A stretch of DNA of 57,009 nucleotides from Hydrogenophilales bacterium 16-64-40 (lineage in GTDB: Bacteria > Pseudomonadota > Gammaproteobacteria > Burkholderiales > Thiobacillaceae), in NCBI GenBank assembly GCA_002256995.1, contig NCGX01000016.1, positions 1-57,009 of the forward strand. Reading direction: 5' to 3'. This document shows positions 18,614-26,369 of the stretch, piece by piece. How positions within the stretch are numbered: position 1 is the first letter of the stretch; every line of letters begins with the position of its first letter. Below the pieces are notes generated by a model. It was not told the DNA's origin. It worked only from the letters and a program-made list of their open reading frames with translations, and did not search any database. A program made the translations under genes and the position numbers.

Positions 18614-18979
18614 ATGGAACTTAAACTTACCCCCGCAGCGGAAAAATTCATCAGCCGCATGGTTCGTTTCGGCGGCGCCGGAGAGAACGCCGGCTTCCGC
18701 CTGATGGTTAGCGCGGGCGGCTGTTCCGGGCTGGCCTCCGAGTTCACGGTGGAAGCCGCTGCGCTTCCCGGCGACGCCGTCGTCGAAGTCAATACGGTCA
18801 AGTTCTTCCTGCCGGCGGAAAGCCGCTTGCTGCTGGAAGGCGCGACCATTGATTTCTCCGAATCGCCGACCGGGGGCGGGCTCAGTTTCGCCACCGCCAC
18901 GCCCTCGACCTGTGGCTCCTGCGGCAGTTCCAGCAGCAGTTCCAGCATCGATATTTCCGGCCTCGGCCACAAGCACTAG
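18614..18979 (+). CDS. Nif-type IscA (HesB family) Fe-S carrier
   Basis: A 121-residue A-type carrier. The first Cys is in SAGGCSGLASEF. The C-terminal pair is in STCGSCGSSSSSS, which has C-x2-C instead of the usual C-x-C and is followed by a serine run. Nif-type IscA proteins help load Fe-S clusters on nitrogenase proteins. The serine-rich tail and altered Cys spacing set it apart from the two isc-operon carriers. Confidence 0.88.
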   Translation: MELKLTPAAEKFISRMVRFGGAGENAGFRLMVSAGGCSGLASEFTVEAAALPGDAVVEVNTVKFFLPAESRLLLEGATIDFSESPTGGGLSFATATPSTCGSCGSSSSSSSIDISGLGHKH

Positions 18980-19001
18980 GGCGAGGCACGGTGAGCGGGC
19001 G

Positions 19002-19568
19002 ATGCGTACAAGCAGTGCGACAGAGGGCAGGGCGGTGACGGCGCCATCGGCCATTCCGGCGGACATGGATCCCCAATGGCTGGCGAGTGCCTGCCTGGGC
19101 GGCCATCTGCCGGAACCGGTCGAGCAGCACTTGCGCCTGGCGGGTCTCCATTACCAGAACGACGCAGTTGCCGAGAGCCATCTGTTTCAGGCGCAGGCGT
19201 TGGCGCCTGGCCACGCAGCGGTGTTGATCGCCCTGTACCGGTTCTATTTCTACAAGGGGCGTCTCGGCGATGCGCTGGAGGTGGCGGATCGCTGCCTGCT
19301 CAAGGCGGCGCGCGACAACCGGTTGAACGCGGATTGGCGCCAGGTGCGGCGCGGCGATGCGGAATTCAGCAGCTACGACGCCATCCTGCCGCGCTTCTAC
19401 CTGTTTACCCTGAAGGCCTGCGGCTACCTGCAGATGCGCCTGGGCCGGCTGGAACAAAGCCACGACACGCTGACCAAGATGCTGGAGCTCGACCCGAGCG
19501 ACAAGCTGAACGCCACGGTGCTGCTCCAGGTGCTGGCTCGCCACGGGCAGGAGGACGAGGATGAGTGA
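19002..19568 (+). CDS. TPR-like protein, paralogue of the gene at 14079
   Basis: A 188-residue protein of helical repeats. After an N-terminal stretch rich in Ala, Ser and Thr it has LHYQNDAVAESHLFQAQALA, ALYRFYFYKGRLGDALEVAD, FYLFTLKACGYLQMRLGR and LELDPSDKLNA. The central and C-terminal blocks match the product of 14079 in order and spacing. It overlaps the LRV gene by 8 nt. An ATG at 19065 is an alternative start. Its function is unknown; the coupling suggests it works with the LRV Fe-S protein. Confidence 0.78.
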   Translation: MRTSSATEGRAVTAPSAIPADMDPQWLASACLGGHLPEPVEQHLRLAGLHYQNDAVAESHLFQAQALAPGHAAVLIALYRFYFYKGRLGDALEVADRCLLKAARDNRLNADWRQVRRGDAEFSSYDAILPRFYLFTLKACGYLQMRLGRLEQSHDTLTKMLELDPSDKLNATVLLQVLARHGQEDEDE

Positions 19569-20370
19569 GCCGAGCCTGAACGAGCTGGGCCCGCCCGTCG
19601 ACTGGCAAGGCTGCGAGGTGGATTGCGCAGGCTGTTCCCGCCAGGGCCTGCTCGAACAGGAACGCTGCCGCCCTGGCCTTGCCTGCGTGCACGACCGCTA
19701 CGCCAAGCGCATCGACCGGTTCTTTTTCTGGAATCCGGCGCTGGCCGGGGATTACCTGACGCATCCCTATTTCGAAGTGCGCGCGGTGGCGGCCAAATAC
19801 GTGGATGTGTTTCAGCTGCCGCAGCTGATCCTGGACCCGGACGAGACCGTGCGCTGGAGCGCGGCGCTCAGGCTGCCCCCCAAACAGCTGCTGACCCTGG
19901 TGTGCGACCCGCACCGCGAAGTGAGGATCCGGGTGGCGTCGCGCCTCGCCCCCCACGATCTGGGCGGCATGATCGGCGACCCGGATTACTACGTGCGGCA
20001 GGTGGTGGCGCGGCGCCTCCCGGAAACCCTCCTGACCAGGATGGTGCGGGACGTGGATTCCGAGGTTCGTCACATGGTGGCAAGCCGGATCGGCGATGCC
20101 TGGCTGCCGGGCATGGCCAAAGACGCGGATGCCGGCGTTCGCTGCGAAGTGGCCAGGCGGATGAAGCCGGGGCAGCTGCATCTACTGCTGGACGATCCGG
20201 ACTGGCGTGTGCGCCACGAAGTGGCAAGCCGGGCCGAGCTGGACCACGTGAAGCGGCTGGCGAACGACGAGGATGAGCTCGTGCGGAGCATCGCCCGCCA
20301 GCGCCTCGGCGGGGGTGGCGCCGGCATCAGTCGGCTGGTGACGCAGAAGCAAGCGTGCCTGCCATTTTAG
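19561..20370 (+). CDS. LRV-repeat 4Fe-4S protein
   Basis: A 269-residue protein. An N-terminal Cys cluster (C18, C22, C25, C36, C42: GCEVDCAGCSRQ.., RCRPGLAC) is followed by tandem leucine-rich-variant repeats of about 24 residues, such as VRWSAALRLPPKQLLTLVCD, VRIRVASRLAPHDLGGMIGD and VRHMVASRIG. The family founder is the LRV protein of the Azotobacter vinelandii nif region. The Fe-S head plus superhelical repeats suggest a binding platform; its client is unknown. Confidence 0.88.
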   Translation: MSEPSLNELGPPVDWQGCEVDCAGCSRQGLLEQERCRPGLACVHDRYAKRIDRFFFWNPALAGDYLTHPYFEVRAVAAKYVDVFQLPQLILDPDETVRWSAALRLPPKQLLTLVCDPHREVRIRVASRLAPHDLGGMIGDPDYYVRQVVARRLPETLLTRMVRDVDSEVRHMVASRIGDAWLPGMAKDADAGVRCEVARRMKPGQLHLLLDDPDWRVRHEVASRAELDHVKRLANDEDELVRSIARQRLGGGGAGISRLVTQKQACLPF

Positions 20371-20394
20371 TGATCAATTTTCAGGAGTCGGAAA

Positions 20395-20748
20395 ATGGCC
20401 AAGATCAGTCGAGATAGCGACGTCGTGGAGCTCACCGCCCAGCCGATATTCGAATATGGGCAGAAGGTGAAGTCACTCAAGGTGGTGCGGAATGACGGCA
20501 CCTATGCCGGCAAGGACATAGGCGAAATCCTGGTGAAGAAAGGCGAAATCGGCTACGTCACCAGCATCGGCACGTTCCTCCAGCAGTTCTATATCTACGG
20601 CACCGAGTTCATCGAGAGCGGCAACCGGGTCGGCATGCGCGGCAAGGAGCTGGAAGCCACCACCGATGCCATTCCGGCAGCCGTCAGCGAGGTTTCGACA
20701 ACCGGCGCCGAATCCCAGCCGGCCGCTATTTCGGAGGTGACAGCATGA
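20395..20748 (+). CDS. nifZ: NifZ
   Basis: A 117-residue NifZ-domain protein with PIFEYGQKVKSLKVVRNDGT, IGEILVKKGEIGYVTSIGTF and QQFYIYGTEFIESGNRVGMR. NifZ helps form the second P-cluster of the MoFe protein. The last 40 residues are Ala/Ser/Glu-rich. The next gene encodes a second NifZ-like domain and overlaps the stop (ATGA). Confidence 0.92.
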   Translation: MAKISRDSDVVELTAQPIFEYGQKVKSLKVVRNDGTYAGKDIGEILVKKGEIGYVTSIGTFLQQFYIYGTEFIESGNRVGMRGKELEATTDAIPAAVSEVSTTGAESQPAAISEVTA

Positions 20749-20984
20749 TCGAGCCACGCGAAGCGAAATATCAATGGGGCCAGCGTATTCAGGCGACGGT
20801 CGATATGTTCAACGACGGCAGTTATCCCGATCGTGAGTCGGGCGCCTTGCTGGTGAGTAACGGCACACCGGGTGAAATCGTCAACGTGGGCTACCACGAG
20901 GAATTCAATTTGCCGGTCTACATGGTCGAGTTTCAGGAGAGCGGCGTAGTGGGGTGTCTCGAGGAAGAGATTACGCCGGCGTGA
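20745..20984 (+). CDS. Second, short NifZ-domain protein
   Basis: A 79-residue protein comprising one NifZ domain: YQWGQRIQATVDMFNDGSYP, GTPGEIVNVGYHEEFNLPVY and VEFQESGVVGCLEEEITPA. NifZ of some diazotrophs is about 150 residues, so the pair may correspond to a split or duplicated NifZ. The ATG overlaps the stop of the upstream nifZ. Confidence 0.85.
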   Translation: MIEPREAKYQWGQRIQATVDMFNDGSYPDRESGALLVSNGTPGEIVNVGYHEEFNLPVYMVEFQESGVVGCLEEEITPA

Positions 20985-21000
20985 GGCATGGGAGCGGAAG

Positions 21001-21348
21001 GTGGGCGATGTGGCAAGACAGCCTGGTTGCATGCACCCGAACGATGTGGATCGCAAACGCATCGAACGGGCCTTGGCCACGCGGGTGCGCTACCGCTACG
21101 TCAGCCCGGACGTGCAGGCGGACGAGGCGGGCTACCGGATTCAGAGTCCCTGTTGCTCGCGCAATGTCGACAAGACCGGCGGGGTGGTCGATATCGCACG
21201 GCTGGAATATGTCGCCGATTCGCGGGCGTGGCGTTTGTACCGCAAGGACCATGCGCAGCGCGAGTGGCAGTTTTACAAAGAGTTCAGCGCCTTGAACGCG
21301 CTGCTGCAATTTTTGAATCGGGACCCGGATCGGACCTTTTGGCAATGA
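21001..21348 (+). CDS. Conserved hypothetical protein between nifZ and nifS
   Basis: A 115-residue protein starting at GTG behind GGGAGCGGAAG. It is rich in Arg and aromatic residues (ATRVRYRYVSPDVQADEAGY, REWQFYKEFSALNALLQFLN) and has a CC pair in SPCCSRN. I see similarity only in outline to small uncharacterised proteins (possibly DUF3024). It overlaps nifS by 4 nt, so translation is coupled. An ATG at 21031 would give a shorter form but lacks a ribosome site. Confidence 0.75.
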   Translation: MGDVARQPGCMHPNDVDRKRIERALATRVRYRYVSPDVQADEAGYRIQSPCCSRNVDKTGGVVDIARLEYVADSRAWRLYRKDHAQREWQFYKEFSALNALLQFLNRDPDRTFWQ

Positions 21349-22493
21349 CGGACACCAACATTTATCTGGACAACAACGCCACCACGGCGCTGGCGCCCGA
21401 GTGCGTGGAACCGGTGCTGGCCTGCCTGCGCGACAGCTACGGCAACCCGTCCAGCAAGCATGCCGTCGGCGAGCGTGCCAAGGCGCAGGTGATGCAGGCC
21501 CGCGCATCGGTGGCGCGGCTGCTGAATGCGGCACCTGCCGAGATCGTGTTCACCGCCAGCGGCACCGAAGCCAATCACCTGGCGATCGCGGGCGCGCTGG
21601 CGGCACGTCCGGGCAAGCTTCATGTGGTGGTCAGTGCGGTGGAACATCCGTCCACCCTGGATTTGCTGGCGCATCTGGAAGCGACCGGCCTCCGCGTCAC
21701 GCGCTTGCCGGTCGATCGGGACGGAATGCTCGATCTCGCGGCGCTTGAGCAGGCGATCACGCCGGACACCGCGCTGGTATCGCTGATGTGGGCCAACAAC
21801 GAAACCGGCGTGCTGTTTCCGATCGCGGAAGCCGCGCAGATTGCCCGCTCCCGCGGGGTTCTGTTTCACACCGATGCGGTGCAGGCGGCAGGCAAGATCC
21901 CGCTCGACCTGGCGCAGGTGCCGGTCGATCTGCTTACGCTGGCCGGGCACAAGTTCCACGCGCCCAAGGGGTTGGGGGCCCTGTTCGTGCGCAAAGGCCT
22001 GAAGCTGCAGCCCATGCTGTTCGGCCATCAGGAGCGCGGCCGCCGCGGCGGCACCGAGAACGTCCCAGCCATTGTCGGCATGGGCGTGGCCTGCGAACTC
22101 GCGGCACGCGAACTGGACGCCAAAGCCGTGGCGATGGCGGCCCTGCGGGACCGGCTCGAAACCGGCGTGCGCCTGCGCATTCCCTGCGCCCGCATCAACG
22201 GCGGCACCGCGTTGCGGGCCGGCAATACCAGCAGCGTGCGCTTCGGCGAACTGCCGGCAGAGGCCATCCTCGACAAGCTGGACAAGACCGGCATCTGCGC
22301 CTCGTCCGGCGCGGCCTGCACCGCCGGCGGCAGCGCGCCGTCCCATGTGCTGACAGCCATGGGGCTGAGCGAGGCCGAAGCGCTGGCGACGGTCCGCTTT
22401 TCCTTGAGCCGGTATACGACCGAAGCCGAAATCGACCACGTGATCGATGCATTGGCTGCAATTTTGAAACGCATGACCGCCGAGGCGGCTTGA
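21345..22493 (+). CDS. nifS: Cysteine desulfurase NifS
   Basis: Nitrogenase-specific desulfurase (382 aa). It starts MTDTNIYLDNNATT. The PLP Lys is at 203 (LAGHKFHAPKG) and the active Cys at 325 (ASSGAACTAGGSAPSHVL), the short-loop NifS form. Its usual partner NifU is not in this window, so it may feed IscU of the isc operon or NifB directly. This is distinct from IscS at 2212. Confidence 0.95.
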   Translation: MTDTNIYLDNNATTALAPECVEPVLACLRDSYGNPSSKHAVGERAKAQVMQARASVARLLNAAPAEIVFTASGTEANHLAIAGALAARPGKLHVVVSAVEHPSTLDLLAHLEATGLRVTRLPVDRDGMLDLAALEQAITPDTALVSLMWANNETGVLFPIAEAAQIARSRGVLFHTDAVQAAGKIPLDLAQVPVDLLTLAGHKFHAPKGLGALFVRKGLKLQPMLFGHQERGRRGGTENVPAIVGMGVACELAARELDAKAVAMAALRDRLETGVRLRIPCARINGGTALRAGNTSSVRFGELPAEAILDKLDKTGICASSGAACTAGGSAPSHVLTAMGLSEAEALATVRFSLSRYTTEAEIDHVIDALAAILKRMTAEAA

Positions 22494-22530
22494 AGCACTC
22501 ACTTAACCAACACGCCAACAAGGAAACACC

Positions 22531-22740
22531 ATGAAAGTGATGCTCAGAAAAGACGCCAAGGGAATCTTGTCCGCCTACATCCCGAAGAAGGACCTGGAAG
22601 AGCCCATCGTGTCGATGGATCAGGCCGACATGTGGGGCGGCGTCGTCACGCTGGCCAACGGCTGGCGTCTGGAACTGCCGGCGATGGGGCCGGAGACGGT
22701 ATTGCCGTGCACCGTGGAAGCGCGTCGGCTGGGAGAGTGA
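22531..22740 (+). CDS. nifT: NifT/FixU family protein
   Basis: A 69-residue NifT. It begins MKVMLRKDAKGILSAYIPKK and has the typical WGGVVTLANGWRLELP core. The function of NifT is unknown; deletion in other diazotrophs gives no strong phenotype. It lies between nifS and a small conserved gene. Confidence 0.92.
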   Translation: MKVMLRKDAKGILSAYIPKKDLEEPIVSMDQADMWGGVVTLANGWRLELPAMGPETVLPCTVEARRLGE

Positions 22741-22742
22741 AG

Positions 22743-23003
22743 ATGATTACGCAAGACGATCTTGGGCGTATCGATGGATTGCTGACGGCACCTGCCGCCG
22801 GCAGCAATCCACTACCGGATTTTCGCGGCAGCTTCCCGGGCCTGTCGCTGACTCGCTGTGACGCGTTCGATATGCGCGACGAACAGGCATTCCGCGAATA
22901 CCCGGGGTTCAACCTCTATCTGGTGGACGGGCGCGATCACTGCTGGCACATCACCCGCGACCCGAATGCCGCCACCGGCATCGTTGTGGCTGCACGCAAT
23001 TAA
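22743..23003 (+). CDS. Small nif-cluster protein, DUF6129-like
   Basis: An 86-residue protein: MITQDDLGRIDGLL, DFRGSFPGLSLTRCDAFDMR, FNLYLVDGRDHCWHIT, ATGIVVAARN. I recall this pattern from small proteins common in proteobacterial nif clusters (DUF6129). Two cysteines and several His are visible but no clear metal motif. It is 2 nt behind nifT and 9 nt ahead of the DegT-fold gene. Confidence 0.75.
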   Translation: MITQDDLGRIDGLLTAPAAGSNPLPDFRGSFPGLSLTRCDAFDMRDEQAFREYPGFNLYLVDGRDHCWHITRDPNAATGIVVAARN

Positions 23004-23012
23004 GGAAACATC

Positions 23013-24161
23013 ATGAGCGAAGGCTGGATTCCCCTCTCCGACCCCGACATCAGTCAGCTTGAACTGGATGCGGTGCGTGACGTGCTCACCTCGCCGCGCC
23101 TGAGCCAGGGGCCGGCGGTCGCCTCCTTCGAATCCACTTTTGCCGCGTACACCGACCGCCGGCACGGCGTGGCAATGGCCAGCGGCACCCTGGGGCTGCT
23201 GCTGGCATTGAAGGCAATGGGCATCGGGCCGGGGGATGAGGTGATCGCTTCGCCCTACAGCTGGCATCAGATCGCCCATGCCATCGCGCTGGCCGGCGCC
23301 ACCCCCGTGTTCGCCGACATCGAGTACTGGTCGGGCACTCTGGCGCCCGACAAGGTCGTGGCGAAGATCACGCCGCACACCCGCGCCATCCTGGCGGGCA
23401 ACACCAACGGCCACCCCGCTCCCTGGGAGGCGCTGCGTGAAATCGCCACCAACCATGGCCTGCGGCTGATCGAGGATTCCACCGAAGCGATCGGCTCGAC
23501 TTACCAGGGGCGGCGGGTCGGCGGTTTTGGCGACTGCGCCGTGTTCGATTTTTCCCAGCCGAGCGCACTCACCTGCGGCGAGGGCGGCATGGTGGTGACC
23601 GACGACGCCGAACTGGCGAGCAAGCTTCGCTATCAGCGTACCCGCAAGACCAACGAGCGATTTTCCGTGGTGATCGGCGGCAATGTGCCGTATCAGGCCG
23701 GCATGAGCGAGCTGTCGGCGGCGCTGGGATTGACCCAGCTGCAGCGCATCGACCAGATCCTCAACCGGCGCAAGCAGGTCGAGCAGATTTACTACGACTT
23801 CGTCAAATCGTTCGAGGGCATCAAAGACCCCTACATCGGCCCGGATGTGACCGAAGTGCACTGGTTTCTGTATCTGGTGCATCTCGGCACGCGCTTTTCC
23901 AAAAGCAGCCGCGATGCCATCGTCAACGACCTGCACACCGAGAAGATCGAGAGCGCGGCGTACTGCCAGCCGCAGCATCTGCAGGCGTTTTATACCCAAC
24001 TGGGCTATCGCAAGGGCGATTTCAAGGTCACCGAAAAAGTGGCCGATCGCATCATTGCGTTGCCTTTTCACGCGCATGTGAACGAAGCCCAGGTGGGCTT
24101 CATCGTGCAGACCGCCAAGGACGCCTCGATCAACATCGGTGCGGGCGCGGCGATCTACTAA
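23013..24161 (+). CDS. DegT/DnrJ/EryC1-fold protein lacking the PLP lysine
   Basis: A 382-residue protein with the complete fold of sugar aminotransferases: ASGTLGLLLALKAMGIGPGD, IEDSTEAIGSTYQG (Asp155) and GEGGMVVTDDAELASKLR. In active members the PLP Lys lies in FSFHxxK just before the GEGG loop. Here the stretch is FDFSQPSALTCGEGG, and Ser184 takes the Lys position. It should therefore not form the usual internal aldimine. It could be a dehydratase-like variant, a non-PLP binding protein or a degenerate enzyme. Its place in the nifB operon, between small nif genes and a ferredoxin, suggests a nif-linked role. Confidence 0.85.
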   Translation: MSEGWIPLSDPDISQLELDAVRDVLTSPRLSQGPAVASFESTFAAYTDRRHGVAMASGTLGLLLALKAMGIGPGDEVIASPYSWHQIAHAIALAGATPVFADIEYWSGTLAPDKVVAKITPHTRAILAGNTNGHPAPWEALREIATNHGLRLIEDSTEAIGSTYQGRRVGGFGDCAVFDFSQPSALTCGEGGMVVTDDAELASKLRYQRTRKTNERFSVVIGGNVPYQAGMSELSAALGLTQLQRIDQILNRRKQVEQIYYDFVKSFEGIKDPYIGPDVTEVHWFLYLVHLGTRFSKSSRDAIVNDLHTEKIESAAYCQPQHLQAFYTQLGYRKGDFKVTEKVADRIIALPFHAHVNEAQVGFIVQTAKDASINIGAGAAIY

Positions 24162-24272
24162 TCATGTGGGCAGCTTCAGGAATCGCAGCGAGCACCCGCA
24201 AGGCCGCGCAGTAGATTGATCGATATGCCCATGACTTACATCCGACTCAGCAAACACCCAAGGAGCAATGCA

Positions 24273-24563
24273 ATGCCAACGTTAACCATCAATCCCTCCG
24301 GCAAGACCGTCCCCTCCACCGAGGGCATGAGCATCCTCGAAGCCGTGCTCGCGGCCGGCGTGAAGATGCCGCACAAGTGTGAAGGCAAGGCCGAATGCGG
24401 CTCCTGCCATATCTTCGTCGTCGAAGGCCGCAAGACCCTGTCAAAAGCCCAGCGCGCCGAGAATGAAAGACTCGATGCCATCGTCGGCGTCAGCTCGAAC
24501 TCGCGCCTGGCCTGCCAGGCAAAACTGGGCACCGAGAACGTGACGGTGGAATTGCTGGACTGA
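24273..24563 (+). CDS. [2Fe-2S] ferredoxin
   Basis: A 96-residue ferredoxin of the adrenodoxin/Fdx type. The ligands are KCEGKAECGSC (C-x5-C-x2-C) and RLACQ. I chose the ATG behind AGGAG; upstream in-frame codons lack a ribosome site. It resembles the small ferredoxins found in other nif regions and could pass electrons to nitrogenase or to maturation steps. It lies 111 nt behind the DegT-fold gene; no sigma-54 promoter is seen in the gap. Confidence 0.9.
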   Translation: MPTLTINPSGKTVPSTEGMSILEAVLAAGVKMPHKCEGKAECGSCHIFVVEGRKTLSKAQRAENERLDAIVGVSSNSRLACQAKLGTENVTVELLD

Positions 24564-24608
24564 CCTGACTGTTGTCCGGGCTATTTAATTCATTCAAGGA
24601 GTAACACC

Positions 24609-24821
24609 ATGGAAAACGAAGAAATGATGATTCATGTGCGCTTTGCCCCCGACGGAACGGTGGTGAAGATCAGCGAATGCCCCAGTGAGCTGAGCACGCA
24701 GCAGTGGTTCAACCTGCTCGCCAGTTCCACCACCGATCACTACGAGACCCTGTCCGGCGGACGCGCCCTGTTCCGCCTCCCGAAGCAGCAGGTCGACCAG
24801 CTGAAATCGTCGGCGGCCTGA
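24609..24821 (+). CDS. Small conserved protein next to the SIR2-like gene
   Basis: A 70-residue protein (MENEEMMIHVRFAPDGTVVK, ISECPSELSTQQWFNLLASS, YETLSGGRALFRLP). It has one Cys and no signal peptide or membrane segment. The start follows AAGGAGTAACACC. It lies 12 nt ahead of the SIR2-like gene, so the two products are probably made together. Function unknown. Confidence 0.78.
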   Translation: MENEEMMIHVRFAPDGTVVKISECPSELSTQQWFNLLASSTTDHYETLSGGRALFRLPKQQVDQLKSSAA

Positions 24822-24833
24822 GGAGAAACCATC

Positions 24834-25700
24834 ATGAAAAAGACCGACACCCTGCTGAACGAAATCATTTCGCACCTGGAAGTGGGCGGCATCGTCCCCT
24901 ACCTGGGGCCGGGGGTGCTCGATCTGATTCCGGGCGGCAGCCCGGTTCCCAATTCTCCCGCGGCGCTGGTGCAGCATCTGGTGGCGAAATCGAGCGTGCC
25001 GTTCAAGATACGCGGCAACCTCACCGCCACCGCGCAGTACATCGAGAACTTCAAGCACCGCAAAACCCTAGTGGGGCATATGGCGGAAGCCTTTGCCCCC
25101 GAGGTGCCGCCCACCGTCCTGCATGAGTACCTGGCGAGCATCGTGCGCAAGCCCCTGCTGATCGTCGACGCCTGGTACGACAACGCCATGGCCACGGCCC
25201 TGCAGTTGCGCAACCTGTGGGGGCAGCTGCAAGGGGTGAGCCAGTCCGAGCATTTCGGCACCTGGGTGCATTACTTCCGGCCCAACGGCATGCAGGCCGA
25301 CCCCTTCGAGGCGGACACCTGGGACACCCTGCTCTACAAACCCATGGGCTCGATCGCCCCGGCCAAAAACTTCCTCGTGTCCGACACCGATTTCGTCGAA
25401 GTGCTCACCGAGATCGACATCCAGACCCCGATCCCCGACATCGTCCAGCAGCTGCGCAGCGACCGCCATTTCCTCTTTCTCGGCTGCCGCTTCCGCACCC
25501 AACTGGAGCGCACCTTCGCACGCCAGATCATGAAGCGTTCTTCCGACACCCACTGGACAGTGCTGCCGGGCGAACTCAGCCGCAACGAAGCGCGCTTCCT
25601 GGAAGAGCAGAACATCCAGCGCATCGACATGCCGCTTGATGAATTTGTCGGGCTGCTGGCCGGCGAAGAGCAGGTGGAAAAGCTGGCCGTTGCCGTCTGA
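24834..25700 (+). CDS. SIR2-like domain protein, last gene of the nifB operon
   Basis: A 288-residue protein with SIR2_2-like outlines: GGIVPYLGPGVLDLIPGG (Gly-rich nucleotide loop), LLIVDAWYDNAMATAL (in place of TTNYDxxLE), LLYKPMGSIA (in place of KLHGS) and HFLFLGCRFRTQLERTFARQ. Active SIR2-family NADases keep an Asn, Asp and His in these positions. Here the His of the LHG motif is replaced, so activity is doubtful. Members occur in nif clusters of other proteobacteria. It is paired with a 70-residue protein. A hairpin follows the stop codon. Confidence 0.78.
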   Translation: MKKTDTLLNEIISHLEVGGIVPYLGPGVLDLIPGGSPVPNSPAALVQHLVAKSSVPFKIRGNLTATAQYIENFKHRKTLVGHMAEAFAPEVPPTVLHEYLASIVRKPLLIVDAWYDNAMATALQLRNLWGQLQGVSQSEHFGTWVHYFRPNGMQADPFEADTWDTLLYKPMGSIAPAKNFLVSDTDFVEVLTEIDIQTPIPDIVQQLRSDRHFLFLGCRFRTQLERTFARQIMKRSSDTHWTVLPGELSRNEARFLEEQNIQRIDMPLDEFVGLLAGEEQVEKLAVAV

Positions 25701-25710
25701 CGCGGCGCAC

Positions 25711-25741
25711 TCGTCGAGATCGGTCCCGCCGGTCTCGACGA
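25711..25741 (+). terminator. Stem-loop at the end of the nifB operon
   Basis: A 13-bp stem with one mismatch (TCGTCGAGATCGG / CCGGTCTCGACGA) and a 5-nt loop lies 10 nt after the SIR2-like stop. There is no T-run. It marks the probable end of the operon. Confidence 0.6.
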
Positions 25742-26369
25742 TATGCCCATGCTTCTGACATTGCTGGAATATCTGCCGCGTAGTGCTGGCAGCACGGGCG
25801 GCTGCATGTCCCCCCTGTTTAGCGACCACAACACTCCTTTCGCGCGTGCTTGCTACGAGCGCGCCGCTTCACCCGTTTATCTATGATTTTGCTGCGGTGC
25901 TGGCCTTGGGCGTCATCGGGTTCGGGAGTGGGCGCATTCGGCCAGAAGCGGAAATTCAGGCTGGGGAGGTCAACGTCTCTTGTTCGGCCGAAGCGGTCTT
26001 ACGCCCAGCAAGGCTAATACATCCGCTATGGGCTTGCGGATTCAACCGATCGACGCAGATCAGTAACGCCGAGTGTCCGCTTCATATTTCCGTGAATGCG
26101 CACTTCCGACCCGGAAGAGACGTTCGGCCTTCCACGTCATGACAGTCGGAAAGTAAACCTTTTATGTCGGTCGCCAAACCCTTAACAGTTTTCAGTCGCG
26201 GGATCGCCGCGCTGGTCAGCTTGTCCCAGCAAAATGGACGTTATAGAAAGGTCGTTTTGCGTAGAAATCGTGGTACGTCCCCTATTGCTCGTCTTTTTCG
26301 CAGTTCGCTCCACCCACCCCTCTCCCGGGGGGAGAGGGAGACGCCGCGGCGTCCCGGGGACCCGAGAGC
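25742..26369. other. Intergenic region without a credible gene
   Basis: About 630 nt between the nifB operon and the convergent lipoprotein gene. No reading frame looks coding. It contains a small hairpin of the CCCTCTCCC/GGGAGAGGG kind (26318-26338) and an adjacent palindrome GACGCCGCGGCGTC (26340-26353). The latter two could serve as the terminator of the lipoprotein gene. Confidence 0.6.
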
